Positions 9,001-15,855 of a stretch of DNA of 60,937 nucleotides are shown here, one piece after another. The position numbers and the translations under genes were made by a program. Source of the stretch: Methanofollis fontis (GTDB lineage Archaea; Halobacteriota; Methanomicrobia; Methanomicrobiales; Methanofollaceae). The notes below the pieces were generated by a model, which did no database searches, was not told the origin of the DNA, and was given only the letters and a program-made list of their open reading frames with translations. The number at the start of each line of letters is the position of its first letter. Within the stretch, counting starts at the first letter, position 1. The stretch spans positions 1 through 60,937 of the forward strand of contig NZ_PGCL01000006.1 of assembly GCF_004297185.1 (NCBI RefSeq). Direction: 5' to 3'.

Positions 9001-11518
9001 AGTTTTCAGAATCGGTTGAGAGATAGATGACATCGTCCCGGGTGCTGATCTGGTAGGGATTTGCCGCCGTGCCGTTGCCCCCGCTGTACATCTGGACCAG
9101 GGTAAATGCAGCGGTTTCAGTCTCACCGGTCGCGAGGGTCACGGTCCTGAATCCGGGTGAGGGAATATAGCCGTCAAGTTCAACGGTCACGTTGTAGGTG
9201 CCTGGCAGATAATTGCTGAAGGTGGCGTTGGTGTAATTGCCGGTGCTGCTGCCATTAATGGAGATCAGAGCACCCGCCGGAGTGGAGTTGACCTGCAGCG
9301 TCCCGACCTGTTGGACGAGGGTGAAGTTGACGGATGCAGTTGCATCACCGGTAAGGGTAATGCTCTGATATCCGGTATCGTACCCGGATTTTGTTGCGGA
9401 AACATTGTATGTCCCCGCAGGAATCGCAGAGAGCGTTGCATTGGTCTCGCTCCCGGTGGCGACGCCGTTCAGGGAAATGTTTGCACCGGCAGGCGTTGAG
9501 TTTACCTGGATTGTTCCGGTGCCAAACGACTGCCACTGGAAGATCGGATACTGGCTCTTGTAGGTAAATGCCCGCCAGACCTTTGTCGAATCGGCCTCGG
9601 TGCTGATGATACTTGCAGACCATTTCAGACCGTTGTTGAGTTCATCTCCGGTGAGGAACGCAATGTCCCTGAGCGTCATAAGGTCGGGAACATATGTGCC
9701 CCAGGAATTATCGCCACCGTTATAGTGCCGATAACAGTTTGTGATGGTGCCAGTATTTGAACCAACAAGACCACCGGTCAAACTAGTCCCAACAGTTGCA
9801 TTCCCGGTTGCATAACAGTTTGTGATAGTTCCTCCGTTGTTATACCCGACAAGACCGCCGGCAAATCTAACCTCCGCATTTGCATTCCCGATTGCATAAC
9901 AGTTTGTGATAGTTCCTCCGTTGTTATACCCGACAAGACCACCGGCAAGATTAGCAGTACCGGTTGTGGCATTCCCGGTTGCATAACAGTTTGTGATGGT
10001 GCCTTCACTATACCCGACAAAACCACCGGCAGCATAATCACTGGCATTGGCATTCCCGGTTGCAGAACAGTTGGTGATGCTGCCAGTGTTACTGCCGGCG
10101 AGGACACCGACATAGCACTTTCCGGTTACGCCGGCGTCACCGGCGGTGATTCCCAGGTCCTTAATTTCTGCACCCGAACCAACATACCCAAAAAGGCCGA
10201 CATTTTCAACACCGGTTTTACTCAGGGTGAAATCGCTGATGGTGTGGCCCTGCCCGTCAAAATTCCCGGTGAATTTCGTGCCGCTGTTCCCGATCGTCGC
10301 CGTCGGGCTTCCGTCAGCGAGGGAGATGTCTGTTGTGACGATGAAATGCTTGTCCCAGTTTTCAGAATCGGTTGAGAGATAGATGACATCGTCCCGGGTG
10401 CTGATCTGGTACGGGTCATCCGACGTGCCGCTTCCACCGCTATAGAGTTGTTCTACCTGCACCTGCCACTGGAAGAGTGGATACTCACTCTTATCCGAAA
10501 AAGCCCGCCAGATCTTTGATGAATCGGCATCGGTGCTGATGATACTTGCAGACCATTTCAGACCATTATCCGGTGATGTTCCGATTAAAAAAACATAGTC
10601 CTTAAATTTCGTAATATCAGTGATCAGAATTCCGGTTTCCGAAGGTCCACCGGTGTAACGGTAACAGTTCGTTACGGAGCTATCCCAATTGTAACCAACA
10701 AGACCACCGGCATATGAAGGAGCAGTGGCAATACCCGTTGCATAACAATTTATTAATGAGGAATCGATATTCCAGCCAACAAGACCACCAGCGTCACTTC
10801 CAGTTGCAGTGGCATTGCCCGTTGCATAACAGTTCGTTACGGAGCCAAAGTCATTCCAGCCAATAAGACCGCCGACATCATATTCAGAAGTGGCATTGCC
10901 CGTTGCATAACAGTTCGTTACGGAGCCATAATTCAAACCAACAAGGCCGCCGGCATCATAAAGAGTTGCAGTGGCAGTGCCCGTTGCATAACAGTTCGTT
11001 ACGGAGCCATCATTCAAACCAATAAGACCGCCGGCATCACCTTCAGTTGCGGTGGCAGCGCCCGTTGCATAGCAATTCGTAACCAAGCCTCGATTATCTC
11101 CAACAACCACACCGACAGAATTGCTTCCGCGTACACCATTGGCATTCGTTTCAACGCCCAGATGAGTAATCTTTCCACCCGAACCGACACAGCCAAAGAG
11201 ACCAATATTATCACTATCTTTCAACAATTCGAAGTTGCTGATCGTATATCCCTGCCCGTCAAAATTCCCGGTGAATTTCGTGCCGCTGTTCCCGATCGTC
11301 GCCGTCGGACTCTCTGAGAGGGCGATATCGGTGGTCACGACGAAATAGCTGCTCCAGTGTGCAGAATCAGTTGAGAGCTGGATAATGTCGCTCGCTTGAC
11401 TGATCTGGTAGGGGTTGTCTGCTGTGCCGGTGCCGCCGCTGTACGCAGAAACCGGCGCTGCAACAACACCGCTGAACATCACCAGCAGCGTGCCTATCAG
11501 GAAAAAGAGCGCTCTCAT
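1..11518 (-). CDS. Giant secreted GLUG/PEGA repeat surface protein (3' end outside window)
   Basis: This is one frame, open from an ATG at 11518 to the window edge, at least 3,839 codons with no stop seen; the frame was checked near 10440, 8400, 5400, 1980 and 1-130. The N-terminus MRALFFLIGTLLVMFSG is a signal peptide ending near APVSA. Seven large blocks follow, each opening with YSGGxGTxxxPYQIS and holding runs of GLUG units (AGGLVGxxxGTITNCYATG), then a closing segment (NCYRHYNGGD ... KIWRAFTYKSQYPIFQWQS). Blocks lie near 11460-10450, 10430-9530, 9090-7860, 7410-6490, 6040-4710, 3630-2310 and 2090-1080. PEGA domains (NSTPAGAxIYLDG...GTYNVTV) link them: two, two, two, five, one and at least five copies between or after successive blocks, and none between the first two. 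GLUG repeats are known from adhesin-like beta-helical proteins and PEGA from archaeal and bacterial surface proteins, so a cell-surface or adhesive role is inferred. An in-frame ATG at 11572 would add 18 residues and fits a leaderless start, but the 11518 start begins directly with the signal peptide. Confidence 0.9.
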   Translation of the reverse strand, partial: MRALFFLIGTLLVMFSGVVAAPVSAYSGGTGTADNPYQISQASDIIQLSTDSAHWSSYFVVTTDIALSESPTATIGNSGTKFTGNFDGQGYTISNFELLKDSDNIGLFGCVGSGGKITHLGVETNANGVRGSNSVGVVVGDNRGLVTNCYATGAATATEGDAGGLIGLNDGSVTNCYATGTATATLYDAGGLVGLNYGSVTNCYATGNATSEYDVGGLIGWNDFGSVTNCYATGNATATGSDAGGLVGWNIDSSLINCYATGIATAPSYAGGLVGYNWDSSVTNCYRYTGGPSETGILITDITKFKDYVFLIGTSPDNGLKWSASIISTDADSSKIWRAFSDKSEYPLFQWQVQVEQLYSGGSGTSDDPYQISTRDDVIYLSTDSENWDKHFIVTTDISLADGSPTATIGNSGTKFTGNFDGQGHTISDFTLSKTGVENVGLFGYVGSGAEIKDLGITAGDAGVTGKCYVGVLAGSNTGSITNCSATGNANASDYAAGGFVGYSEGTITNCYATGNATTGTANLAGGLVGYNNGGTITNCYAIGNANAEVRFAGGLVGYNNGGTITNCYATGNATVGTSLTGGLVGSNTGTITNCYRHYNGGDNSWGTYVPDLMTLRDIAFLTGDELNNGLKWSASIISTEADSTKVWRAFTYKSQYPIFQWQSFGTGTIQVNSTPAGANISLNGVATGSETNATLSAIPAGTYNVSATKSGYDTGYQSITLTGDATASVNFTLVQQVGTLQVNSTPAGALISINGSSTGNYTNATFSNYLPGTYNVTVELDGYIPSPGFRTVTLATGETETAAFTLVQMYSGGNGTAANPYQISTRDDVIYLSTDSENWDKHFIVTTDISLADGSPTATIGNSSTKFTGNFDGQGHTISEFTIFNWFGSYIGFFGYVDSGAEISNLRITAGDAGVSGSNNVGVLAGYNTGTLTNCYATGNATAFGDYAGGLVGESHGPLTNCSATGSATANEYAGGLVGESDGTLTNCYATGDATATESWAGGLVGYFNSGTITNCSATGDATVTASWAGGLVGSCGSSSITNCSATGDVTAGDEYAGGLVGQSYGSITNCYATGNASAGYDCAGGLAGSIRSDGSITNCYATGNATARNDYAGGLVAENMGAITNSYATGSATAGGSNTGGLVGYVFSGTLTNCYRHYNSGGCFNGTYVSDLTTFRDIDFLTGTTPNDGLGWSTGNISTSADLTKVWRAFTSKGQYPIFQWQSYGTGIIRVNSTPDGADISLNGVATGSETNATLSSIPAGTYNVSAAKSGYDTGYQSITLAGDETASVNFTLVQQVGTLQVNSTPAGALISINGSSTGNYTNATFSNYLPGTYNVTVELDGYISSPRFRNVTIFSGETETAAFTLVPLYSGGNGTAANPYQISTRNDVIYLSNDSVNWDKHFIVTANISLSEGGPTETIGNSGTRFTGNFDGQGHTISDFTLNKSGVDYVGLFGWVGSGAEVKNLGITAGDAGVTGKCYVGVLAGYSKGSLTNCYATGSVTASDYLAGGLVGYNSGGSITNCYATGNATTGTGNLAGGLVGNNVEGTITNCYATGNADAGSRFAGGLVGLLQSGTITNCYATGNATAGNEYAGGLVGENWGTITNCYRHYNGSDSLDGTYVSDLTTFRDIAFLTGTTPNDGLKWSTDIISTDADSSKIWRAFTSKSLYPIFQWQSFGTGTIRVNSTPDGADISLNGVATGSETNATLSSIPAGTYNVSAAKSGYDTGYQSITLAGDETASVNFTLVQQVGTLQVNSTPAGALISINGSSTGNYTNATFSNYLPGTYNVTVELDGYISSPRFRNVTILSGETETAAFTLVPLYSGGNGTAANPYQISTREDVIYLSNDSVNWDKHFIVTNDISLAEGSPAETIGNSGTTFTGNVDGQGHTISDFTIAKTGVDNVGFFGYLSTGAEIRNLRVTAGDAGVSGQTSVGVLAGRNNYGNITNCSAAGTATASASNAGVLAGYTIGPITNCSATGSANAGAHNAGGLVGYGYEVAIGNCSATGTATAGGSNAGGLVGYSKGATSTTTNCYATGNADAVTNYAGGLIGNSEGTITNCSATGTATASGFAGGLVGYSKGTTKTITKCSATGNVTADGDYAGGLVGWNGGTITNCYAAGTATAGTNYAGGLVGYSYGSITNCYATGTATADGDYAGGLVGWLYLFISNSYATGTATASTSAGGLVGEYHEYGGTSNCYRHYDGGDCREGTYVSDLTKFRDIAFLTGTAPNDGLKWSTDIISTGDDSSKVWRAFTYKGQYPIFQWQSFGTGTIQVNSTPDGANISLNGVATGSETNATLSSIPAGTYNVSATKSGYDTGYQSITLASDATASVNFSLIAQVGTLQVNSTPAGAAIYLDGVLNASVTNATLSALGTGTYNVTVVLDDYETAVNDSVTVSYNETTQVSFDLVHQTGGLQINSSPAGAGIYLDGVLNASVTNATLSNLDTGTYNVTLVLEDYETAVNESVTVSNNVTTLVTFDLVRQTGGLQINSSPAGAAIYLNGTASGVTNATLGDLDTGTYNVTLVLEDYETAVNNSVTVSNNETTPVTFDLVHQTGDLRINSTPAGATIYLNGTVSGVTNTTLSDINTGTYNITVARTNLAPLSRTVTLSSNETEDVLFEFSRYSGGNGTAASPYRITSSADIEELVSVPEDWAGKHFVVDNDITLTSGQPSAPIGNITVPFTGTFGGQGHTISNFTLNKTGVDHGGLFGYVGTGAEIKNLGITAGDAGVTGNSWVGVLAGYNNGGTITNCSATGNATTDKGIAGGLVGGSTGTITNCYATGNATGKNGAGGLVGGSTGTITNCSATGNADAETDYAGGLAGYNNGTITNCSATGNATADESCAGGLAGYNNGGTITNCSATGNADAGTDNAGGLVGHSDISGTITNCYATGNATARDMFAGGLAGSIFGGNALNCYATGNADAGTDFAGGLAGYNRGTITNCYATGNTTSAIGAGGLVGGSDGAIKNCYATGAGNAQSHAGGLIGGSAGTITNCYRHYNGGDCLDGTYVSDPTKFRDIDFLTGDTPDDGLNWSTGNISTSADSTKIWRAYTYKSQYPIFQWQSFGTGTIAVASAPAGASVSLNGVATGSQTNATLSDMPAGTYTVTAERDGHITTPASLEITLGAGETETAAFTLVQLYSGGNGTAANPYQISTRDDVIYLSTDSANWDKHFIVTNDISLSEGSPTETIGNGSSSDYYFTGTFDGRGHTISEFTIDKSGFNSIGLFGYLGSGAEITNLSVATGTGGVQGKANVGILAGASEGSMINCSATGSVSGSEAVGGLVGVTDGTITYCYATCTATAENGAGGLVGGMAVGGSITNSYATGTATAGTYYAGGLVSLMEGGTVTNSYATGNATAGACYAGGLVGIMADGTLTNCYATGAGNALYQSGGLIGLNEDGTVTNCYRHYNGGDCFNGTYVSDPTKFRDIDFLTGDTPDDGLNWSTGNISTSADSTKIWRAFTYKGQYPIFQWQSYSTGTIAVTSAPAGASVTLNGVDSAEVTNATFPDMPEGLYNVTVVLDGYETGVNESVAVTGNETTSVFFDLVRRTGGLQINSTPSGASIYLDGVLNASVTNATLSALGTGTYNVTVVLEDYETAVNESVTVSYNETTQVSFDLVHQTGGLQINSTPAGASIYLDGVLNASVTNATLSNLDTGTYNVTLVLDDYETAVNDSVTVSNNATTLVTFDLVRQTGGLQINSSPAGAAIYLDGVLNASVTNATLSDLDTGIYNVTVAMSGYDSETQNVTVSSNQTETVSFTLVQQLGTLQINSTPSGAAVYLNGTATGDLTNATLADKPVGTYNVTVELDGYDPATEVVTLSKDETEEVSFTLVQQL
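387..812 (-). repeat. PEGA array duplication, copy A
   Basis: About 425 bp coding for tandem PEGA domains closely matches 4014-4439 at an in-frame offset of 3,627 bp (1,209 codons). Only scattered, mostly third-position, mismatches are seen. Confidence 0.8.
4014..4439 (-). repeat. PEGA array duplication, copy B
   Basis: Partner of 387-812. It lies in the five-PEGA linker between the fifth and sixth GLUG blocks counted from the N-terminus. Confidence 0.8.
5941..6482 (-). repeat. Near-identical internal duplication, copy A
   Basis: This 542-bp stretch matches 7300-7841 at a constant offset of 1,359 bp (453 codons), with about six mismatches by eye. It covers the start of a GLUG block and the two PEGA domains before it. 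A more diverged third copy of the PEGA pair sits around 9120-9520, at a further offset of 1,683 bp (561 codons). Both offsets keep the reading frame. Confidence 0.9.
7300..7841 (-). repeat. Near-identical internal duplication, copy B
   Basis: Partner of 5941-6482 inside the giant gene, about 99% identical. The low divergence at synonymous sites points to recent duplication or ongoing gene conversion. Confidence 0.9.
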
Positions 11519-12003
11519 CTCGCGGACATCTGGAGAACCTACACGGTATGAACAGATGAGTCGGGGGATCATTATGAGGAATTTGCATAATTTTGTATTT
11601 ATTATTGTTCATTTGGTTTCGCCTGAAAAATGGCATTTGCACTCATTAAATGAAACTTTGTGGATAGATCTCTGGAAATAGGCCTTAATGTGCTGTTAAA
11701 AATTACCTTTTTCTGAAAAAATATCTTTGGTCAAAATAACCTCCCTCTGCCCCTATTCCCGACCGGGTGGATGCATCTCAACGTGCGGGAGGTGATCGGG
11801 TGATCGGGGGGGTGGGGCGAAGCTTCACCCTCCGCAACGGCGTGAGGGGAGGCACCCGGCACTCCCGTCTCCATCGTTTTCTGAGGGTTATGGGCGTATA
11901 ATCCCGTCTAAAATGAAATAAAAACCAATTTTTTAAATTTTCATTTTTTATATTTTGAGATACTTTTATGTGGTATTGCAGTATAATATCCCGCTGACCT
12001 GAG
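11519..12003. other. Divergent intergenic region with promoter of the giant gene
   Basis: No convincing gene is seen in these 485 bp. On the minus strand an AT-rich box at 11595-11606 (AATAATAAATAC) would start transcription near 11574, just before the alternative ATG at 11572. On the plus strand AT-rich boxes around 11945-11972 precede the small gene at 12004. No good Shine-Dalgarno sequence precedes either minus-strand start. The stretch 11760-11880 is GC-rich and shows nothing recognisable. Confidence 0.5.
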
Positions 12004-12294
12004 ATGCCCTCCCTGTGCAGTGATGAGTGTGTTGTTGCGATGCGGTGCGACCGTGATGTGAAATACATTGTTATTGACCAGTATCTCTTTGAAGTCCTCT
12101 CCAAAATCTCCTCCGTCGACGATCCCGCCCTCGAAAATGAATTATGCCGACTCCTGAAACGCATGCCGGTGAATGAGGCCATCGTCCACGTAAACGATGA
12201 ATATCTGGAACAGATCTTTCGTATCTGCTACGGCTATATAAAGAACAATTCCGTGTGCGCCGCCATGCCTGAATCTGAGGCGCATCTCTTATAA
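12004..12294 (+). CDS. Small hypothetical protein (96 aa)
   Basis: I do not recognise this 96-residue protein. Its middle (KYIVIDQYLFEVLSKI) and the acidic/basic pattern that follows look like a real soluble helical protein, and codons end in C or G as in neighbouring genes. No Shine-Dalgarno is visible before ATG 12004; a second ATG at 12040 is possible. AT-rich promoter-like sequence lies 30-60 bp upstream. It ends 37 bp before the convergent macro-domain gene. Confidence 0.5.
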   Translation: MPSLCSDECVVAMRCDRDVKYIVIDQYLFEVLSKISSVDDPALENELCRLLKRMPVNEAIVHVNDEYLEQIFRICYGYIKNNSVCAAMPESEAHLL

Positions 12295-12331
12295 CGTCCT
12301 TTCAGGGGATTTCAGGTCCTCATACCCCATT

Positions 12332-12856
12332 TCAGCCGACTTCTTCAAGCGCCCTCTCCAGCACCGCCGCCGATGCCCGGGAAAAGGCGACAAGTATGAC
12401 GTCCGGGGCGGCGGGATGGTCGCTGATGTAGGTCCTGAGCGTACGCGCCGCGATCGCTGCCGCCCGTTCGGGCGGAAAACCATATGCCCCGGTCGATATT
12501 GCAGGAAAGGCGATCGTCCCGACGCCGAGACGCTCCGCCTCCTCAAGGGAGCGGCGGTAGCAGGAGGCGAGGAGGTCGTCCTCGCCGTTCCCGCCCCCCC
12601 GCCAGACCGGTCCTGCCGTATGGATCACGAAGCGCACCTTCAGGCGGTAACCCGCCGTCACCCTCACCTCCCCGGTGGGGCACCCCCTGAGTCTCCGGCA
12701 CTCGTCAAGGAGCGCCGGTCCTGCCGCCCTGTGGATCGCCCCGTCCACCCCGCCGCCCCCGAGGAGGGAGGTGTTGGCGGCGTTCACAATGGCATCGACC
12801 TCGAGGGTGGTGATGTCGGCGACGATGACGCGGATCCGGTGCTGCTCCTGTTTCAT
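12332..12856 (-). CDS. Macro domain protein (ADP-ribose / O-acetyl-ADP-ribose hydrolase-like)
   Basis: The 174-residue protein is a single stand-alone macro domain. Visible signatures are ADITTLEVDAIVNAANTSL near the N-terminus, the GGGGVDGAIHRAAG loop and IAFPAISTGAYGFP, which together form the ADP-ribose pocket in the YmdB/MacroD type. Such enzymes hydrolyse O-acetyl-ADP-ribose and remove ADP-ribose from proteins or nucleic acids; the substrate here is inferred. The Shine-Dalgarno GGAGAG precedes the ATG. It lies 27 bp downstream of the protease gene on the same strand and may be cotranscribed with it, though the functions look unrelated. Confidence 0.9.
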   Translation of the reverse strand: MKQEQHRIRVIVADITTLEVDAIVNAANTSLLGGGGVDGAIHRAAGPALLDECRRLRGCPTGEVRVTAGYRLKVRFVIHTAGPVWRGGGNGEDDLLASCYRRSLEEAERLGVGTIAFPAISTGAYGFPPERAAAIAARTLRTYISDHPAAPDVILVAFSRASAAVLERALEEVG

Positions 12857-12883
12857 GGTTTTTCTCTCCAGAGAACGCCGGGA

Positions 12884-15709
12884 TCAGGCGGCGAGCGCCC
12901 GGAACCACACGTCCCGCAGACCCACATTATGCTGGGCGATATAGAGGGCGTCTCCCACCTCGATCACCCCGTTCTCGTGGACATCGCTCTTTCTGAACCC
13001 CTCGCTCTCCGCCTCCGGCAGGGCGGAGAGTCCGACCACCTGCTTCAGCACCCGGAGGGTGTCCGCCTGATTCACCGCACCGTCCTCATTGGCGTCGCCG
13101 AAGAGGAGGGGCAGGGCATCGATATACCCCTCCTTCGTCACCGTCCCCGCCCCATTGTCCACCGTCAGGGAGACGGTGTAGGTGCCGGCGACCGTGTAGG
13201 TGTGCGCCGGGTGCTGCTCTGCCGATGTGGCGTTGTCCCCGAACGCCCATGACCATGCCGATGCCCCCTCAGGGGTGAGGTCGGTGAAACCGACGCCGAA
13301 GGGCACGACCCCAACCGTGCGGTTCGCCGTGAACGCCGGGTGCAGGGGCGTGATCGCCGTAATGGTCGTTGTCGTGCGGTTCTCCGTCCCGAAGGAATCG
13401 GTGACGGTGAGGTTCACCAGATAGGTGCCGCCGGCGGTGAAGATGTGGACCGGGTTCTGTTCTGTGGAGGTGGTGGTGTCCCCGAACTCCCAGAACCATG
13501 CCGTCGGACTGCCGGTGCTGGCGTCATCGAACTGCACCGCCAGCGGGGCAAAACCCGATGTGAGGTTTACCCGGATCCCGGCGAATAGCAGCGGGAAGTC
13601 CACATCGATATACCGCTCCGCCGTCTTTGTGCTGGTGCTCCCGAAGGAATCGGTGACAGTGAGGTTCACCGTGAACGCGCCGGGCATCAGGTAGGTGTGG
13701 AGGGGGTGCTGCTCCGTGGAGGTGGCATTGTCCCCGAACGCCCATGACCATGCTGTCGGTGTCCCGACACTCGTATCGGTGAAGGAGACGGTGAACGGCG
13801 CCGTCCCCGCCGTGCTGTTGGCGGAGAAGTTCGCCTCAAGGGGGGGCGCCGTCACGGCGATGTACTCGGACTCTGTCATCGTATCGTTCCCGAAGGCGTT
13901 CGATGCGGTCAGGGAGACCGTATAGGTGCCGGGCATCGCGTAGGTGTGGAGGGGGTGCTGCTCTGTGGAGGTCTCGTTGTCCCCGAACGCCCAGGACCAT
14001 GCTGTCGGGGTTCCGGTCGAGGTGTCGTTAAACGCCACTGTCAGCGGCGCCTCGCCAGAGAGGGGCGATGCGGTGAAGGATGCGTTCGGCGGGAAACCGC
14101 TCGCATTATAGAGGGCGAAGGCGTCGACCCGCCCCGCCCCGAAGGTGTTGTCGAACCCACCCGTCCCGAGGTCTGCCGCCGTGGAGAGGAGCAGTCCCCG
14201 CATCTCGTCGGCGCTCCTCTCCGGAACAAGCCCCCAGACCAGTCCGCACACCGCCGCCACATGGGGTGCGGCGGCGCTCGTCCCGTAGAAGGGGTTCGAA
14301 AACCCGCCGGCGCCGGTGACCTGGACGCCGTCGGTGGCGACCACCTGGGGTTTGCCCCGTTCAGTCGCCGCCGGATAGGAGATGGTCGCCGGACCGCGTG
14401 AGGAATAGTAGCGGATCCCGTCGCGGTGGTCGATCGAACCGGCGGCGATCACACCCTCCGCCGCCGAATGCCCGTAGACCGAGTCCTCAACGGTGCGGTC
14501 GTCCGGGGGGATCATACCGCCGAAGGCATAGATCTCGAGGGTCCGCGCCGAACCCGAGTATTTCTGGACGGCGGCGTAATAGGTCGCCGTTGTTGTGCCG
14601 GTGTTGGTGATCCGCACCTCCTCGATCGGGTTGTCGTTCCCGTCCTGCGGTCCGGTGCTCGATGCCACCTGGACCCCGTTGGCGTCGTACACCACCAGGT
14701 CGTAGTCGTTCCCTGACGCCCCCCAGGGGTCGTTCCACTGGAGGATGAGATAGACCGTCCGTCCCGGCGACACCGTAAAGGGCAGCACACCCTTCTCCCC
14801 GAACTCGTGCCGTCCCTCGCCATCATCGCTGAAGAGGGCCTGATAGTGGCAATCAGCGTCGTTTCCGGCCGATGAGACATAGATCAGCCCCCCATCATCG
14901 ACCAGGGACTGGATGTGCGAGGCGATGATCCCGTCCTCGAAGTAGGGCACCTGCAGCCAACCGATATCGTCGCAGATCACCGTGCACCCGGCGGCGGCAA
15001 GGGCTTCGATGGCATTATTGAAGGCGATCCAGTTGTTGCCGCAGTCATGGAAGCAGAGGTCGGCGTCAGGAGCGATGTCATGGACGATCTCCAGCATCGC
15101 CGTCCCTTCGTCCCCGCCGCAGGTGTTGGAGAGCACCTGCACATCGGACGGGAGATCACCGGAGGCGACGGCGTCGTCGATATGATCGACGCCATCCGAT
15201 ATGACTCCGATCCGCATGCCGGCACCCCCGTATCCGGTCGCCTCCCTCAGCGCCGCCGCCCGCAGCAGGGTGTCGCCCTCGGTCACCGTCGATCCCGTCC
15301 TGACCGACGGCGGCAGCACCTGACGCACCCAGAGCACCGACGGGACGGATGCCAGATCGAGAAGGTCGTCCGCAGACACATGGGCGGCGGCAAGGTGATG
15401 CTCCTCATCGCGGTCGGTCACCTCATCCGCATAGGGATCGATCACATGGGTGGATGCGGCGGCATCGAGCCCCACATACACATACACGCTTCCCCCATCG
15501 TCGGTTTCAGGTGCGCCGGAGAGCAGTGGGGCGCCGCTCACGGTTGAGCGGGCGATCCCGAGGAGATCAGAGGAGAGTTTTCCCTCAGATGCCGTAAGGT
15601 TCTCTTTATCTGTCTGAAACGCCGGACCTGAGCCCGGTTCAAACAGTGCTCCGGCCGGAACCGACAGCACTGACAGGAGTATGAGTATGCAGATGGTGAA
15701 CGGTTTCAT
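12884..15709 (-). CDS. Secreted subtilisin/sedolisin-like protease with four PKD domains and a C-terminal dockerin
   Basis: The 941-residue protein starts at ATG 15709, preceded by GGGAGGGATCACC; the start is supported by the signal peptide MKPFTICILILLSVLSVPAG. The peptidase domain spans roughly residues 150-535, with D172 in VISDGVD, the oxyanion-region N283 in SSAGND and the nucleophile S478 in GTSAAAPHVA. At the usual His position (HGT) the sequence is GGDEGTAM, so Glu201 replaces His, as in sedolisin-like (S53-like) members of the fold. D247/D248 (CDDIGW) could also take part. Four PKD domains (WSWAFGDN motifs) cover about residues 545-880. The C-terminus carries two dockerin-like calcium loops (GDANEDGAVNQADTLRVLK and SDVHENGVIEVGDALYIAQ). 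Secretion and surface or complex attachment through the dockerin are inferred; no cohesin is seen in the window. Confidence 0.92.
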   Translation of the reverse strand: MKPFTICILILLSVLSVPAGALFEPGSGPAFQTDKENLTASEGKLSSDLLGIARSTVSGAPLLSGAPETDDGGSVYVYVGLDAAASTHVIDPYADEVTDRDEEHHLAAAHVSADDLLDLASVPSVLWVRQVLPPSVRTGSTVTEGDTLLRAAALREATGYGGAGMRIGVISDGVDHIDDAVASGDLPSDVQVLSNTCGGDEGTAMLEIVHDIAPDADLCFHDCGNNWIAFNNAIEALAAAGCTVICDDIGWLQVPYFEDGIIASHIQSLVDDGGLIYVSSAGNDADCHYQALFSDDGEGRHEFGEKGVLPFTVSPGRTVYLILQWNDPWGASGNDYDLVVYDANGVQVASSTGPQDGNDNPIEEVRITNTGTTTATYYAAVQKYSGSARTLEIYAFGGMIPPDDRTVEDSVYGHSAAEGVIAAGSIDHRDGIRYYSSRGPATISYPAATERGKPQVVATDGVQVTGAGGFSNPFYGTSAAAPHVAAVCGLVWGLVPERSADEMRGLLLSTAADLGTGGFDNTFGAGRVDAFALYNASGFPPNASFTASPLSGEAPLTVAFNDTSTGTPTAWSWAFGDNETSTEQHPLHTYAMPGTYTVSLTASNAFGNDTMTESEYIAVTAPPLEANFSANSTAGTAPFTVSFTDTSVGTPTAWSWAFGDNATSTEQHPLHTYLMPGAFTVNLTVTDSFGSTSTKTAERYIDVDFPLLFAGIRVNLTSGFAPLAVQFDDASTGSPTAWFWEFGDTTTSTEQNPVHIFTAGGTYLVNLTVTDSFGTENRTTTTITAITPLHPAFTANRTVGVVPFGVGFTDLTPEGASAWSWAFGDNATSAEQHPAHTYTVAGTYTVSLTVDNGAGTVTKEGYIDALPLLFGDANEDGAVNQADTLRVLKQVVGLSALPEAESEGFRKSDVHENGVIEVGDALYIAQHNVGLRDVWFRALAA

Positions 15710-15855
15710 GGTGATCCCTCCCGGTGCAGGGGGTGAAGAGAGGGGGTAGCGGCTAATGACCGGAAAAACCCGATTCACATGACCTGAATCAGATCTCTTC
15801 TTTTCCGGACCTCTGTGCACGACGAACGCATCCTCACTATATATGTCTGTTCCTC

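Noticed and set aside
1-11518. CRISPR array or tandem-repeat locus
   Set aside because: The spacing is irregular, units are in frame and protein-coding, and no short palindromic repeat with unique spacers is present.
12695-12856. Macro-domain gene as antitoxin of a DarTG-like pair
   Set aside because: No DarT-like toxin next to it; the neighbours are a secreted protease and an unrelated small protein.
12416-13252. 278-codon plus-strand frame over the macro-domain and protease genes
   Set aside because: Arg/Pro/His-rich translation without motifs, antisense to two clear genes in a GC-rich genome.
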